In this document: positions 16,744-25,059 of the stretch, one piece after another
How the letters are laid out: the number at the start of each line of letters is the position of its first letter
Numbering within the stretch: position 1 is the first letter of the stretch
NCBI GenBank assembly: GCA_937927915.1
Contig: CALGKB010000001.1
Span: 186,001 to 250,000, forward strand
Direction: 5' to 3'
DNA: 64,000 nucleotides
Source of the DNA: an uncultured Pseudanabaenaceae cyanobacterium
GTDB lineage: Bacteria > Cyanobacteriota > Cyanobacteriia > Pseudanabaenales > Pseudanabaenaceae
Translations under genes and position numbers: made by a program
Notes under the pieces: model-generated
The model's input: the letters and a program-made list of their open reading frames with translations, nothing else
Told to the model about the DNA's origin: nothing
The model's database searches: none

Positions 16744-16947
16744 ATGCGGATGTTTAAGATCACAGCCTGTGTGCCCAGCCAAACGCGGATTCGGACACAG
16801 CGGGAATTACAAAATACTTTTTTCACCAAACTCGTGCCCTACGATAACTGGTTCCAAGAACAACAGCGCATCCAGAAAATGGGTGGCAAAATCCTCAAGG
16901 TAGAGCTGGCAGCCGGTAAGCCCGGTCGCAACACTGGTCTCGCCTAA
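16744..16947 (+). CDS. apcC: Allophycocyanin core linker Lc7.8
   Basis: A 67-residue small core linker that caps allophycocyanin trimers and tunes their energy transfer. The sequence MRMFKITACVPSQTRIRTQR and the C-terminal GRNTGLA are typical, and the whole protein is one CpcD-like linker domain. ACGGGAGAACCGACT is the ribosome binding site. Last gene of apcABC, followed 7 bases later by an intrinsic terminator. Confidence 0.97.
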   Translation: MRMFKITACVPSQTRIRTQRELQNTFFTKLVPYDNWFQEQQRIQKMGGKILKVELAAGKPGRNTGLA

Positions 16948-16954
16948 ATAACTG

Positions 16955-16975
16955 CCCCCCCAGCGGGGGTTTTTT
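16955..16975 (+). terminator. Intrinsic terminator of apcABC
   Basis: Five to six Cs and five Gs pair around a short CAGC loop, followed by six Ts. The T run touches the stop codon of the converging prfB gene (16974-16976), so the two transcription units are separated by essentially nothing but this hairpin. Confidence 0.8.
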
Positions 16976-18078
16976 ACTGTGCGGGCAGGGAGCGCAGTTG
17001 TGCTTGGATAAAGGGTTCGAGGTCGCCGTTCATCACTGCCTGAATGTCTGTAGTTTCAACGCCAGTGCGGAGGTCTTTGACCAGTTGGTAGGGGTGAAAG
17101 ACGTAATTGCGAATTTGATTGCCCCAGGCAGCCTCCACCATGTCCCCCCGAATGTCAGCGATCGCCTGGGCTCGTTGTTCCTGGGCAATAATGAGGAGCT
17201 TGGCTTTTAGTAACTGCAGCGCCCTCTCCTTGTTTTGCAGCTGAGAGCGTTCCTGACTGCAGCGCACGGAAATGCCTGTGGGGAGGTGGGTGACTCGTAC
17301 TGCTGTTTCCACCTTGTTGACGTTCTGACCGCCTTTGCCCCCCGATCGGCTGGTGGTAATTTCCAAGTCCTTGGGGTCTAGTTCTAGTTCTACCTCTTCA
17401 TCCAAGAGGGGCATCACTTCTACGCCGGCAAAACTGGTCTGGCGCTTGCCGTTGGCATTAAAAGGAGAAATGCGTACAAGGCGATGGGTGCCTTTTTCCC
17501 CTGCCAGGTAACCGTAGGCGTAGCGTCCATGCACCACCAGGGTAGCAGATTTGATCCCTGCTTCTTCCCCCTCCGAGAGGTCGGAGAGTTCCACCTTGTA
17601 GCCCCTTGCCTCGCAATAACGGGTGTACATCCGCAGCAACATTTCTGCCCAGTCCTGGGCATCTGTTCCCCCTGCCCCCGCATTGATGGTCAACACGGCA
17701 TCGTTTTGGTCGTAGGGACCCGCTAAGAGTCTTTCTAACTCCCACCGATCGAGTTCCTGCTGCAGGAGATTGACCTTTTCTATCGCTTCCTGCCTGAGGG
17801 TGTCATCCTCCCCTTCGCTTAGGAGGGTCACAATGGTCTGCAGTTCTTCTAGGTGTTGGTGCCAGGACTGACATTGTTGCAGTGTCCCCTTGACGGTATC
17901 CAGTTCCTTGAGGACTTTCTGTGCCCTAGAGCCATTTTCCCAAAAGTTAGGGGTAGCCGCTTGCTGTTCCAGGTCGTAGAGCCGCGCCTGCAGGTGGGGT
18001 AAGTCAAAGATAGTCCTGGGTTTGCCCCAGGCGTAGACTGAGCTGTTCGATTTGGCGCTTGAGGTCTATTAGTTCCAT
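16974..18078 (-). CDS. prfB: Peptide chain release factor 2, with programmed +1 frameshift
   Basis: RF2 is read in two frames. Translation starts at ATG 18078 and codes [20 protein letters not shown] followed by QDYL, then meets an in-frame UGA at 18004-18006. A +1 shift at CTTTGAC lets reading continue with [20 protein letters not shown] and on to the end, giving about 367 residues, the normal RF2 length. The peptidyl-hydrolysis motif [13 protein letters not shown] (within SRSGGKGGQ) is intact. RF2 terminates at UGA and UAA, so low RF2 promotes the shift and its own synthesis. The stimulatory SD-like element upstream is weak (CCCAGGAC). Its stop overlaps the T tract of the apcABC terminator. 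Confidence 0.95.
18003..18009 (-). promoter_or_regulatory. RF2 autoregulatory frameshift site CTTTGAC
   Basis: On the minus strand codon 24 is CTT, followed by TGA C, the classic RF2 recoding heptamer. The tRNA-Leu slips from CUU to UUU and GAC is read next as Asp. The internal SD-like stretch is AGGA, weaker than the AGGGGG of Escherichia coli. Confidence 0.9.
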
Positions 18079-18164
18079 AGAGTGCGGTTATAATGAAATT
18101 GAGGGTAGCCTCTCTCGCTACTCATATCATATTATATTAGACGGTGTAGGTATTGTCTGCCGCG

Positions 18165-18611
18165 ATGAAAGAACCTGAGACCCAACATACACTGCTCATC
18201 TCCGATACGCGGGGCAAACGCAAGGTCACGCTGGGGGCATCACGCTACACGATCGGTCGCCAAACTGATAACACGATTCAAATTTATTCCAAGTTTGTCT
18301 CGAAATATCACGCTGCGCTGTTACGGATTCCGAAGGGGGAAGGGGGCAAATACATTTATCGTATCCTGGATGGCAGTATAGATGGCAAGCCCAGTGTTAA
18401 CGGTGTAACCATCAACAGACAAACGAAGGTGAGTTCCTATGACCTGCAACATGGGGACATCATTACCCTTGCCCCGGATGTGGAGATGAAGTACCTTGTG
18501 CTCAGTCCCGATACCCTGGAAGAAGACGAGTGGATTGGGTTTGAGTCCCTGCAGGAGTTCTCACCTGCAGAGGGGACTTCCTCTTCCTCTAGTACAGCGG
18601 TTTCTTCCTAA
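18165..18611 (+). CDS. FHA-domain protein
   Basis: A 148-residue cytoplasmic protein that is mostly one forkhead-associated domain (about residues 20-120). The phosphothreonine-binding loops are visible: YTIGRQTDNTI with the conserved Gly-Arg, SKYHAALLR with Ser-x-x-His, and SVNGVTIN for the Asn loop. It should bind phosphothreonine peptides, so a Ser/Thr-kinase signal is implied. The acidic C-terminal tail ends in a serine run (GTSSSSSTAVSS). ATG 18165 is preferred over TTG 18153. It is divergent from prfB and lies 46 bases before ldpA on the same strand, so it is probably the first gene of the ldpA-ycf45-HAD operon. Confidence 0.85.
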   Translation: MKEPETQHTLLISDTRGKRKVTLGASRYTIGRQTDNTIQIYSKFVSKYHAALLRIPKGEGGKYIYRILDGSIDGKPSVNGVTINRQTKVSSYDLQHGDIITLAPDVEMKYLVLSPDTLEEDEWIGFESLQEFSPAEGTSSSSSTAVSS

Positions 18612-18657
18612 AATTTTGCTTGCCTATTCCTAATTTCTGCCTTACTATGAGGGGCGA

Positions 18658-19653
18658 ATGCCTGAGACAGCGCCTGTGAATGCCCTCCGATCGGGTCAGT
18701 GGTTCAAGCTTATCTGCGGTGCTAGTTACCAACACCTCCCCACCGTCAGGAACCTCTGTTTCATCTATGCCAAAGCGGGGGCGGACTGTATTGATGTGGC
18801 GGCTGACCCCAGTGTTGTACGGGTGGCAAGGGAAGGGATCGAAGCGGCGGGGGCTTCCCCCTGGTTGATGGTCAGTATCAGCAACGGCGAGGATTTACAT
18901 TTCCGTAAGGCGGAGTTTGATGCCCAGTGGTGCCCGCCCTCCTGTAGCGCTCCTTGTCAACGGGTCTGTCCGACGGAGGCAATTACCTGGGAGGGGGTGA
19001 TCACCGATCGGTGTTATGGCTGTGGTCGCTGCCTGCCGGTCTGTCCCTGGGGGATGATCAGGACGCGGGAACAGCGCTATGACTGGCGGGATTTAGTGGA
19101 CTTGCCCATTGATGCCTTGGAGATTCACACAAGCAGCGATCGGGTGGCAGAGTTTGCCCAACTGTGGCAGGAGTTATCCCCCTGGCTAGGGCAGTTAAAA
19201 TTAGTAGCGGTGAGTTTTCCCGACCATCCTCACTTGGAAAGGAACCTCAGGGCACTCTTAGGGGTAATGCAACCGCCCCCTCCTCTCCTCCTGTGGCAGA
19301 CAGACGGCAGACCCATGAGTGGAGACATTGGGGCAGGCACTACCCACCAGGCGATTCGCTTGGGGCAAAAGGTATTGGATATGCATCTCCCTGGCTTTGT
19401 GCAGTTGGCAGGGGGGACAAACGCTGCAACGGTAACCTACCTGCAGGACTTGCCCATCAGTGGGGTTGCCTACGGTAGCTATGCCCGTGCCCTGGTGTCA
19501 GACCTCCTCGATCGGTTACCCCCTGGCGCCAAGATTGAGGATTTTCCCGTAATATTGGAGCAAGCCCTCACAAGGGTAGCCCCTTTTGTTAACTCCCTGA
19601 AACAACGATCACTGCAAGCCTATGTCGGACATTCTACGCAGACAGGTCACTGA
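18658..19653 (+). CDS. ldpA: Light-dependent period protein LdpA, Fe-S clock-input protein
   Basis: A 331-residue protein with the LdpA signature LRSGQWFKLICGASYQHLP, then GADCIDVAADPSVV. A ferredoxin-like double cluster motif follows at about residues 98-135 (WCPPSCSAPCQRVCPTEAI and CYGCGRCLPVCPWG), consistent with two iron-sulfur clusters. In Synechococcus elongatus LdpA adjusts circadian period to light intensity by sensing cellular redox state together with CikA and Kai proteins. The C-terminal half (LKLVAVSFPDHPHLERN, GAGTTHQAIRLGQKVL) resembles a TIM-barrel fold. It overlaps ycf45 by 32 bases, so the two are translated together. No kai gene lies in this window. Confidence 0.92.
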   Translation: MPETAPVNALRSGQWFKLICGASYQHLPTVRNLCFIYAKAGADCIDVAADPSVVRVAREGIEAAGASPWLMVSISNGEDLHFRKAEFDAQWCPPSCSAPCQRVCPTEAITWEGVITDRCYGCGRCLPVCPWGMIRTREQRYDWRDLVDLPIDALEIHTSSDRVAEFAQLWQELSPWLGQLKLVAVSFPDHPHLERNLRALLGVMQPPPPLLLWQTDGRPMSGDIGAGTTHQAIRLGQKVLDMHLPGFVQLAGGTNAATVTYLQDLPISGVAYGSYARALVSDLLDRLPPGAKIEDFPVILEQALTRVAPFVNSLKQRSLQAYVGHSTQTGH

Positions 19654-21268
19654 CAATATTGATGAACTGCTGGCGATTCTGCCGGACTCTATCCGGCAAC
19701 CCCTCACTGCCCTGGGACAGCTAGACCAATTAGTAGAAATTGTGATGGACTTGGGGCGGTTGCCAGAGGCGCGTTACTTTGACAGGGTTGCCTATATCTC
19801 GGAGCAGCCGGTGACATGGCAGGATTTGCAAACAGCGGTGGAACGGGTGGGGGACTTTAGTGGCGATAACCGCGCTGGCATAGAGCGGACACTGCACCGC
19901 ATTAGTGCTATTCGCAATCGCAAGGGACAGATTATTGGTTTGACCTGTCGGGTGGGCAGGGCTATCTACGGTAGCAGCGAATTGATCCGCGATTTGATTG
20001 AAACAGGAAAATCTATCCTCCTCCTAGGAAAGCCAGGCATGGGCAAAACTACTGCCCTTAGAGAAATTGCCCGCATCCTAGCAGATGAGATGAATAAAAG
20101 GGTAGTGATCATTGACACTTCCAACGAGATTGCCGGGGATGGCGACATACCCCACCCTGCCATTGGTAAAGCCCGCCGCATGCAGGTGGCACAACCGGAA
20201 CTGCAGCACCGCGTGATGATTGAGGCAGTGGAAAACCATATGCCCCAGGTGATTGTCATTGATGAGATTGGGACGGAGTTAGAGGCACTGGCTGCCCGCA
20301 CGATCGCGGAACGGGGGGTGCAATTGATCGGGACAGCCCACGGCAATGAGGTGGCTAATTTAATTAAAAACCCGACCCTGTCCGACCTGGTGGGGGGGAT
20401 TCAATCCGTGACCCTGGGGGATGAGGAAGCCCGCCGGCGGGGGACGCAAAAGAGTATCCTAGAGCGCAAAGCCCCCCCTACCTTTGAAATTGCCGTGGAG
20501 ATGGTGGAGCGCTATCGCTGGATTGTGCACCCGGACGTGGCAGAAACGATCGATAACCTCCTGCGGGGCAGAGAACCCAGCCGCCAAATCCGATCGGTGG
20601 ACAGCACGGGCAAGGTGACAATTACCCATGAACTGCCGACGGGGGGAGAAGTAATAACCAATCCCTACGCCAAGGGCTGGCGCTCTGCGGGCAAGATGAA
20701 ACCCCTACCCCCTGTAACGGAGGCAGAGGAGACCTATGTTCCGGCGGCGGTGGAGAAGACAGCGGAGAGCAACGGGGAAGTGACCTATGTCTATCTCTAC
20801 GGGGTGAGCAGACACCAGGCGGAACAGGTGGCAAATACTTTGCAGTTACCGATCGTGTTTTGCAAAGAGATTGACCAGGCGGACATGGTTTTAACGTTAC
20901 GCTCCCACTTCAAAAACAACGGTAAGTTGCGGCAGTTACTAGATGCGCGGGATATTCCTGTACATACGGTGAAAAGCAATGCTTTGCCTCAGATTACCCG
21001 TGCCCTACGACGGATGTTGCATCTGGACGAACCCATGACGGACTTCTATGATTTTGCCTACGGCGATTCGGAGGATGAGTGGGAAGCCCTGGAGGAAGCC
21101 AGGTTGGCAGTGGAGCAAATTGTCATTCCCAAGCGCCAGGCAGTGGAGTTACTGCCCCGTTCTGCCAGCATCCGCAAGATGCAACATGAATTGGTGGAAC
21201 ACTACCAACTCCGATCGGATAGTTTTGGTGTAGAACCCAATCGGCGGCTGCGTATCTATCCGTGGTAG
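19622..21268 (+). CDS. ycf45: Ycf45-type AAA ATPase with R3H domain
   Basis: A 548-residue protein. The RecA/SpoIIIAA-like ATPase has Walker A GKPGMGKTT near residues 136-144 and a Walker B stretch VIVIDEIGTELEA. The C-terminus is an R3H nucleic-acid-binding domain (IRKMQHELVEHYQLRSDSFG then EPNRRLRIYPW). Between them lies a long acidic linker. Ycf45 is retained in some algal plastid genomes, but its function is not established; single-stranded nucleic acid or RNA binding is the family expectation. It begins inside ldpA (32-base overlap) and its stop is overlapped by the HAD gene. Confidence 0.9.
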   Translation: MSDILRRQVTDNIDELLAILPDSIRQPLTALGQLDQLVEIVMDLGRLPEARYFDRVAYISEQPVTWQDLQTAVERVGDFSGDNRAGIERTLHRISAIRNRKGQIIGLTCRVGRAIYGSSELIRDLIETGKSILLLGKPGMGKTTALREIARILADEMNKRVVIIDTSNEIAGDGDIPHPAIGKARRMQVAQPELQHRVMIEAVENHMPQVIVIDEIGTELEALAARTIAERGVQLIGTAHGNEVANLIKNPTLSDLVGGIQSVTLGDEEARRRGTQKSILERKAPPTFEIAVEMVERYRWIVHPDVAETIDNLLRGREPSRQIRSVDSTGKVTITHELPTGGEVITNPYAKGWRSAGKMKPLPPVTEAEETYVPAAVEKTAESNGEVTYVYLYGVSRHQAEQVANTLQLPIVFCKEIDQADMVLTLRSHFKNNGKLRQLLDARDIPVHTVKSNALPQITRALRRMLHLDEPMTDFYDFAYGDSEDEWEALEEARLAVEQIVIPKRQAVELLPRSASIRKMQHELVEHYQLRSDSFGVEPNRRLRIYPW

Positions 21269-21963
21269 AGGTTATTTTCTTTGATGCGGTGGGCACTCTG
21301 TTTGGGGTGCGGGGGAGTGTGGGGCAGATGTACCAGGTGGTGGCGCAGGAGTTTGGGGTCAGCATTGATGCGGCGGTGACCGATCGCTGTTTTTACCGAG
21401 TTTTTAAGGCGGCTCCCCCCATGGCATTTCCTGGCTGTGACCCTGCCCTCCTAGCCGATCGGGAATATGAGTGGTGGTATCAGTTGGCGATCCAGACCTT
21501 TGAGGAGGCGGGTTACTACGGGGAATTTCGCGATTTCGCGGCATTTTTCCGGCGTCTCTATGCCTTTTTTGGCGGTCCTGACCCCTGGGTAGTCTATCCC
21601 GAAACAAGGGAGGTACTGACAGAACTACAGCGGCGGGGCTATCGCTTAGCCATGATTTCCAACTTCGACTCCCGTCTGTTTCCTGTCCTGCAGGCTTTGC
21701 AGTTGTCCTCTTTTTGGGAGCAGGTGATTATTTCCTCCCAAGCAGGCGCGGCAAAACCCGATCGGCAGATTTTCCAGGTTGCCCTCGATCGGTTGGGCAT
21801 AGGAGGAGAGCAGGCACTGCACGTAGGAGACAGTGAGCGGGAAGATTACGCAGGGGCGGTGGCGGCAGGGTTACGGGGTTTTTGGTTACAGCGTCCGCAG
21901 CAGTCCTTGAGGGATGTATTGCCCTTTCTAGCAGAGGAGAGGAGTAGTTACTTCTTTTGGTAA
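21262..21963 (+). CDS. HAD-superfamily hydrolase, haloacid-dehalogenase/HDHD3-like
   Basis: A 233-residue HAD protein starting with GTG at 21262 inside the end of ycf45. Motif I is FFDAVGTLF: the nucleophile Asp is present but the second Asp of DxD is Val, as in dehalogenase-like and HDHD3-like branches. Motif II is MISNFDSR, motif III is the Lys in GAAKPDRQIF, and motif IV is HVGDSEREDYAGA. A four-helix cap lies at about residues 20-95. The reaction is therefore uncertain; it may be a phosphatase or a dehalogenase-like hydrolase. It is the last gene of the FHA-ldpA-ycf45 operon and overlaps the converging photolyase gene by 16 bases. Confidence 0.85.
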   Translation: MVEVIFFDAVGTLFGVRGSVGQMYQVVAQEFGVSIDAAVTDRCFYRVFKAAPPMAFPGCDPALLADREYEWWYQLAIQTFEEAGYYGEFRDFAAFFRRLYAFFGGPDPWVVYPETREVLTELQRRGYRLAMISNFDSRLFPVLQALQLSSFWEQVIISSQAGAAKPDRQIFQVALDRLGIGGEQALHVGDSEREDYAGAVAAGLRGFWLQRPQQSLRDVLPFLAEERSSYFFW

Positions 21964-23342
21964 TAGCTTTTGAATTTTTTTTGTTGTTCATTGTGATTGA
22001 CAATGGGGAGGGGGTAATCCCTGTCTTGACATTTGCGCGCAGCGATCGTGCCTGTGAGTAATTCGGCGGTGGAGAGGTCAGCCAGTTCGGGCAGCCAGGT
22101 TCTGATGTATTGAGCGTCAGGGTCATAGTTCTTTGCTTGGGTGGCGGGGTTAAAAATGCGGAGGGGACGGGGGTCCATGCCACTGGAGGCACTCCACTGC
22201 CAGCCGCCATTATTAGCAGTTTGGTCACCATCGATCAACTTTTGCATAAAATAGCGTTCTCCCCACTGCCAGCTGATCAACAAATCCTTGGTTAAAAAAC
22301 TAGCGACAATCATACGACAGCGGTTGTGCATCCACCCTGTTTGATTTAACTGCCGCATGGCAGCATCTACAATGGGATAACCCGTTTTTCCCTCACACCA
22401 GGCTTGGAAATAGTCTTCTCTGTTCTCCCAGGGAAAGTCGCGCATGCGGGGTTGATAGGACCTTTCTGCTAGTTCAGGAAAGAAAAACAAGACGTGCTGA
22501 TAGAACTCCCGCCACGCTAATTCCTGCCGCCAGGTAGTCAAACTACTTCTCTCTTCTGCCGTTCTTATATCCCCCTCCATTTCTACTGTCATCTGCCAGA
22601 GGCGCCGAATACCGATCGTGCCAAATCTCAGATGGGGACTCAAGCGCGATGTACCCTCAATAGCGGGAAAATCCCGTTGTTGTTTGTACTGTAGTATCTT
22701 TTTGGGATGACTGAACTCCTCTAGTAGGCGCTGTGCTTCTGTTTCACCTGCCTTGGGAATACTTTGAGTGTGGCTAAATTTTAGGTCTGTGAGAGTCGGT
22801 AAAGCCATCGTAGAAAATTGGGGCGCCGCCATCCTGCGCGTAGGACGATCGTAGGGTTTGGGCTTAGGTAAGCTCTGCCAGTTCTTCCAGTAGGGGGTAA
22901 ACACCTTGTAGGGTTCCTTGGTTTTAGTCTGCAATTCCTGGGGGGCGTGTAGACCAATATCCCAAAAGGAGCGCACCTCCACTCCCAACTCCCTCAATAC
23001 CTCCTTTACTCGGCGGTCCCGCTCGATGGCTAATGGCTCCACATCTTCATTAAAGAAGACCCGTTGGGGTTTACACAAGTTGACAATTTTTTGCCATACC
23101 GCCGGGGGGTCACCGTAGAAAAACAGTAAATCACTGCCCAACTGGCGATAGTTTGCCTGGAGTTCCCGCAGACAGCCGAGCATAAATTCCACCTTGCCGC
23201 CACCCGTTTCTGGACTGTAGAGGATACCAGGGTCAAAGATGAACACTCCCATAACCGTACCGCTTTGCCAAGCCCAATGCACAGCAGGATTGTCATCCAA
23301 ACGGAGGTCACGGCGATGCCAGACTAAACTGAGGTTATCCAT
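21948..23342 (-). CDS. phrA: Deoxyribodipyrimidine photolyase (class I CPD type)
   Basis: A 464-residue photolyase/cryptochrome-family protein. The N-terminal antenna domain starts with LVWHRRDLRLDDNPAV. The C-terminal FAD domain includes LSPHLRFGTIGIR, TWRQELAWREFYQHVLFF and DQTANNGGWQWSASSGMDPR. The last block is typical of class I cyclobutane pyrimidine dimer photolyases rather than animal cryptochromes. It would repair UV-induced dimers with blue-light energy. Flanking Trp residues for photoreduction are plausible but I did not trace them. It is monocistronic, converging on the HAD gene, with a further minus-strand gene start 59 bases beyond its own. UV protection by the mys operon elsewhere in this window fits the same lifestyle. 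Confidence 0.93.
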   Translation of the reverse strand: MDNLSLVWHRRDLRLDDNPAVHWAWQSGTVMGVFIFDPGILYSPETGGGKVEFMLGCLRELQANYRQLGSDLLFFYGDPPAVWQKIVNLCKPQRVFFNEDVEPLAIERDRRVKEVLRELGVEVRSFWDIGLHAPQELQTKTKEPYKVFTPYWKNWQSLPKPKPYDRPTRRMAAPQFSTMALPTLTDLKFSHTQSIPKAGETEAQRLLEEFSHPKKILQYKQQRDFPAIEGTSRLSPHLRFGTIGIRRLWQMTVEMEGDIRTAEERSSLTTWRQELAWREFYQHVLFFFPELAERSYQPRMRDFPWENREDYFQAWCEGKTGYPIVDAAMRQLNQTGWMHNRCRMIVASFLTKDLLISWQWGERYFMQKLIDGDQTANNGGWQWSASSGMDPRPLRIFNPATQAKNYDPDAQYIRTWLPELADLSTAELLTGTIAARKCQDRDYPLPIVNHNEQQKKFKSYYQKK

Positions 23343-23401
23343 ACCAAACTGTGTTGCACTGCCCTACCATCCTAGCCTAGGACTCTTTCGGCTACGACTA
23401 T

Positions 23402-24961
23402 TCAGAAAAGCTGCCAATTCAAACTAAAATAAATACCGTTCTGTTGCAGTCCCACCTTCTTCATGCCAGGATCGACCAGGGGAATACTATAATCTAGCCA
23501 GGCTGTGAATCTTTCTCCCTGTTGCCATCTCAAACCAACACCAATTCCCCCGATCGTGTTAACGGGGGGCGTTAATTTGCCCGCACTATTCCACCCTACT
23601 CCTCCTTCCAGGAAAGACACCAACTGTAACAAACCCTTTGTTGCAGGAAATTCTCCTAGCGGTAACCGTATTTCTGCCCCCCCATGGATGCCATTGTCGG
23701 TTAACAAAAAATCTTGGCGATAGCCCCGCACACTTTTTACTCCCCCTAAACTAAATTGCTCGATTGCCACCAACGCCTGACTAGCTAACTGCCCATTTAG
23801 CCGCCCAATTAACTGGGTGTTGGTTGCCAGCTGTTTGACATACTGGGCTTGTCCCCGCCACAGAGCAAAAAAGCTATTCTGGGGCAGGTCATTGGTATTG
23901 AGGGCAAAGGGCTGCACCCCCAAGCTCAATTCCGACCGCAGGGCAAGAACATCCTGGGTTGACCGCTGCTCATATTCCTGGCGGAGGCGCACTGCTGTCA
24001 CTCTGGTTCTGCCCTCCATATCAGCGCCGGGGGAGAGGGGAAAGGGGGTAGAAAGGAGGGCAGTTTCGCTTTCTGACCTCGTCAGGGCAATACCTAGGGC
24101 AAATGCCCGATCGGGACTGCGGTAGAGGGGTTGACGGTAGGCAAGTTCGTAGGTACGGGCGTTAGCAAGGATGTCTAGGTCGCTGAAGGGCGGTTCCAAA
24201 ACCTGACTGTTACTCTGGCTATAGTGAAAACCGAGAGTGCCATCCTGGGGATTGAGGGGGAGGGTATAGCCCAGCTCGTAGAGGTTACTGCCGTCAGTGT
24301 TAGTGTATGCCAAGGTGAGGGTATCTCCCCTGCCAGATAGGTTTAGCTCTTGCAGTTGCAGTTGGCGGCGGAATTCCCCTACCCCAGGGGAGCGTTGGTT
24401 GTCTAGGGTGAGGGTACTGCTAAATGTGGGGGCTTCCGTGACGGTAACTTCTAGGATGCTCTTGCCTTCTAGAGGACTGGGGGAGAGTTCGCTGTTGATG
24501 GCTTGGATGCGGGGGTTGAGTTGCAGGAGTTGTAATGCTTGCAGTAGGTCATTGCGGTTGAGGGGAGTAGGGGTCTGCACCCGATCGATGATGTAGCTGG
24601 GCAGCAGGCGCTGCACTCCCTCTACTTTGATTTTCTCTAGTCTGCCCTCAATGACTTGAATGGTAACAGTGCCATTTTGGGGAGTCTGGGCGGGAATGTA
24701 GGCACCGGAAGTAATGTAACCCCGATCGATATACAGTTGCGTGATTGCCTGACTAACCTGTTGCAATTCCGTAAAAGTAAGGGGGCGCCCTGTGAAAGGT
24801 TTGGTGATTGCCTCCAGCTCTGCGCGGGAGAAGACAGTACCACCGACAATGTTAAAGTTTTTCACTATAATTCTTTCTGGTTCTTGCCCCAGGCAGGGGA
24901 AGTGGCACAGCAATAAAAGCCCCCCCCCGATCGCTTTTGCCAATAAGTTGCGCACCCCCAT
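23402..24961 (-). CDS. TpsB outer-membrane transporter (ShlB/FhaC/HecB family)
   Basis: A 519-residue two-partner-secretion transporter. It has a signal peptide (MGVRNLLAKAIGGGLLLL...), two POTRA-like periplasmic repeats (about residues 30-190: FNIVGGTVFSRAELEA, then VTIQVIEGRLEKIKVEGVQR) and a beta-barrel. The barrel contains the VRGYRQD motif of the substrate-channel loop and ends with phenylalanine in FSLNWQLF, as BAM substrates do. It should export the TpsA exoprotein made by the divergent gene, whose start is 98 bases away. The gap holds both promoters, which I cannot resolve by eye. Confidence 0.9.
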   Translation of the reverse strand: MGVRNLLAKAIGGGLLLLCHFPCLGQEPERIIVKNFNIVGGTVFSRAELEAITKPFTGRPLTFTELQQVSQAITQLYIDRGYITSGAYIPAQTPQNGTVTIQVIEGRLEKIKVEGVQRLLPSYIIDRVQTPTPLNRNDLLQALQLLQLNPRIQAINSELSPSPLEGKSILEVTVTEAPTFSSTLTLDNQRSPGVGEFRRQLQLQELNLSGRGDTLTLAYTNTDGSNLYELGYTLPLNPQDGTLGFHYSQSNSQVLEPPFSDLDILANARTYELAYRQPLYRSPDRAFALGIALTRSESETALLSTPFPLSPGADMEGRTRVTAVRLRQEYEQRSTQDVLALRSELSLGVQPFALNTNDLPQNSFFALWRGQAQYVKQLATNTQLIGRLNGQLASQALVAIEQFSLGGVKSVRGYRQDFLLTDNGIHGGAEIRLPLGEFPATKGLLQLVSFLEGGVGWNSAGKLTPPVNTIGGIGVGLRWQQGERFTAWLDYSIPLVDPGMKKVGLQQNGIYFSLNWQLF

Positions 24962-25059
24962 TCTTGCCCATCTTGCCTATTTGTAAATAATAGAAAAAAA
25001 ACGACACAAACACTTCACGTATCCCTTACAATCCTCCCACAACCGGAATTGGGGGTGTT

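Noticed and set aside
15672-16947. Absence of apcE as a sign of an unusual phycobilisome
   Set aside because: apcE is encoded elsewhere in many cyanobacteria; a 64-kb window cannot show that it is missing.
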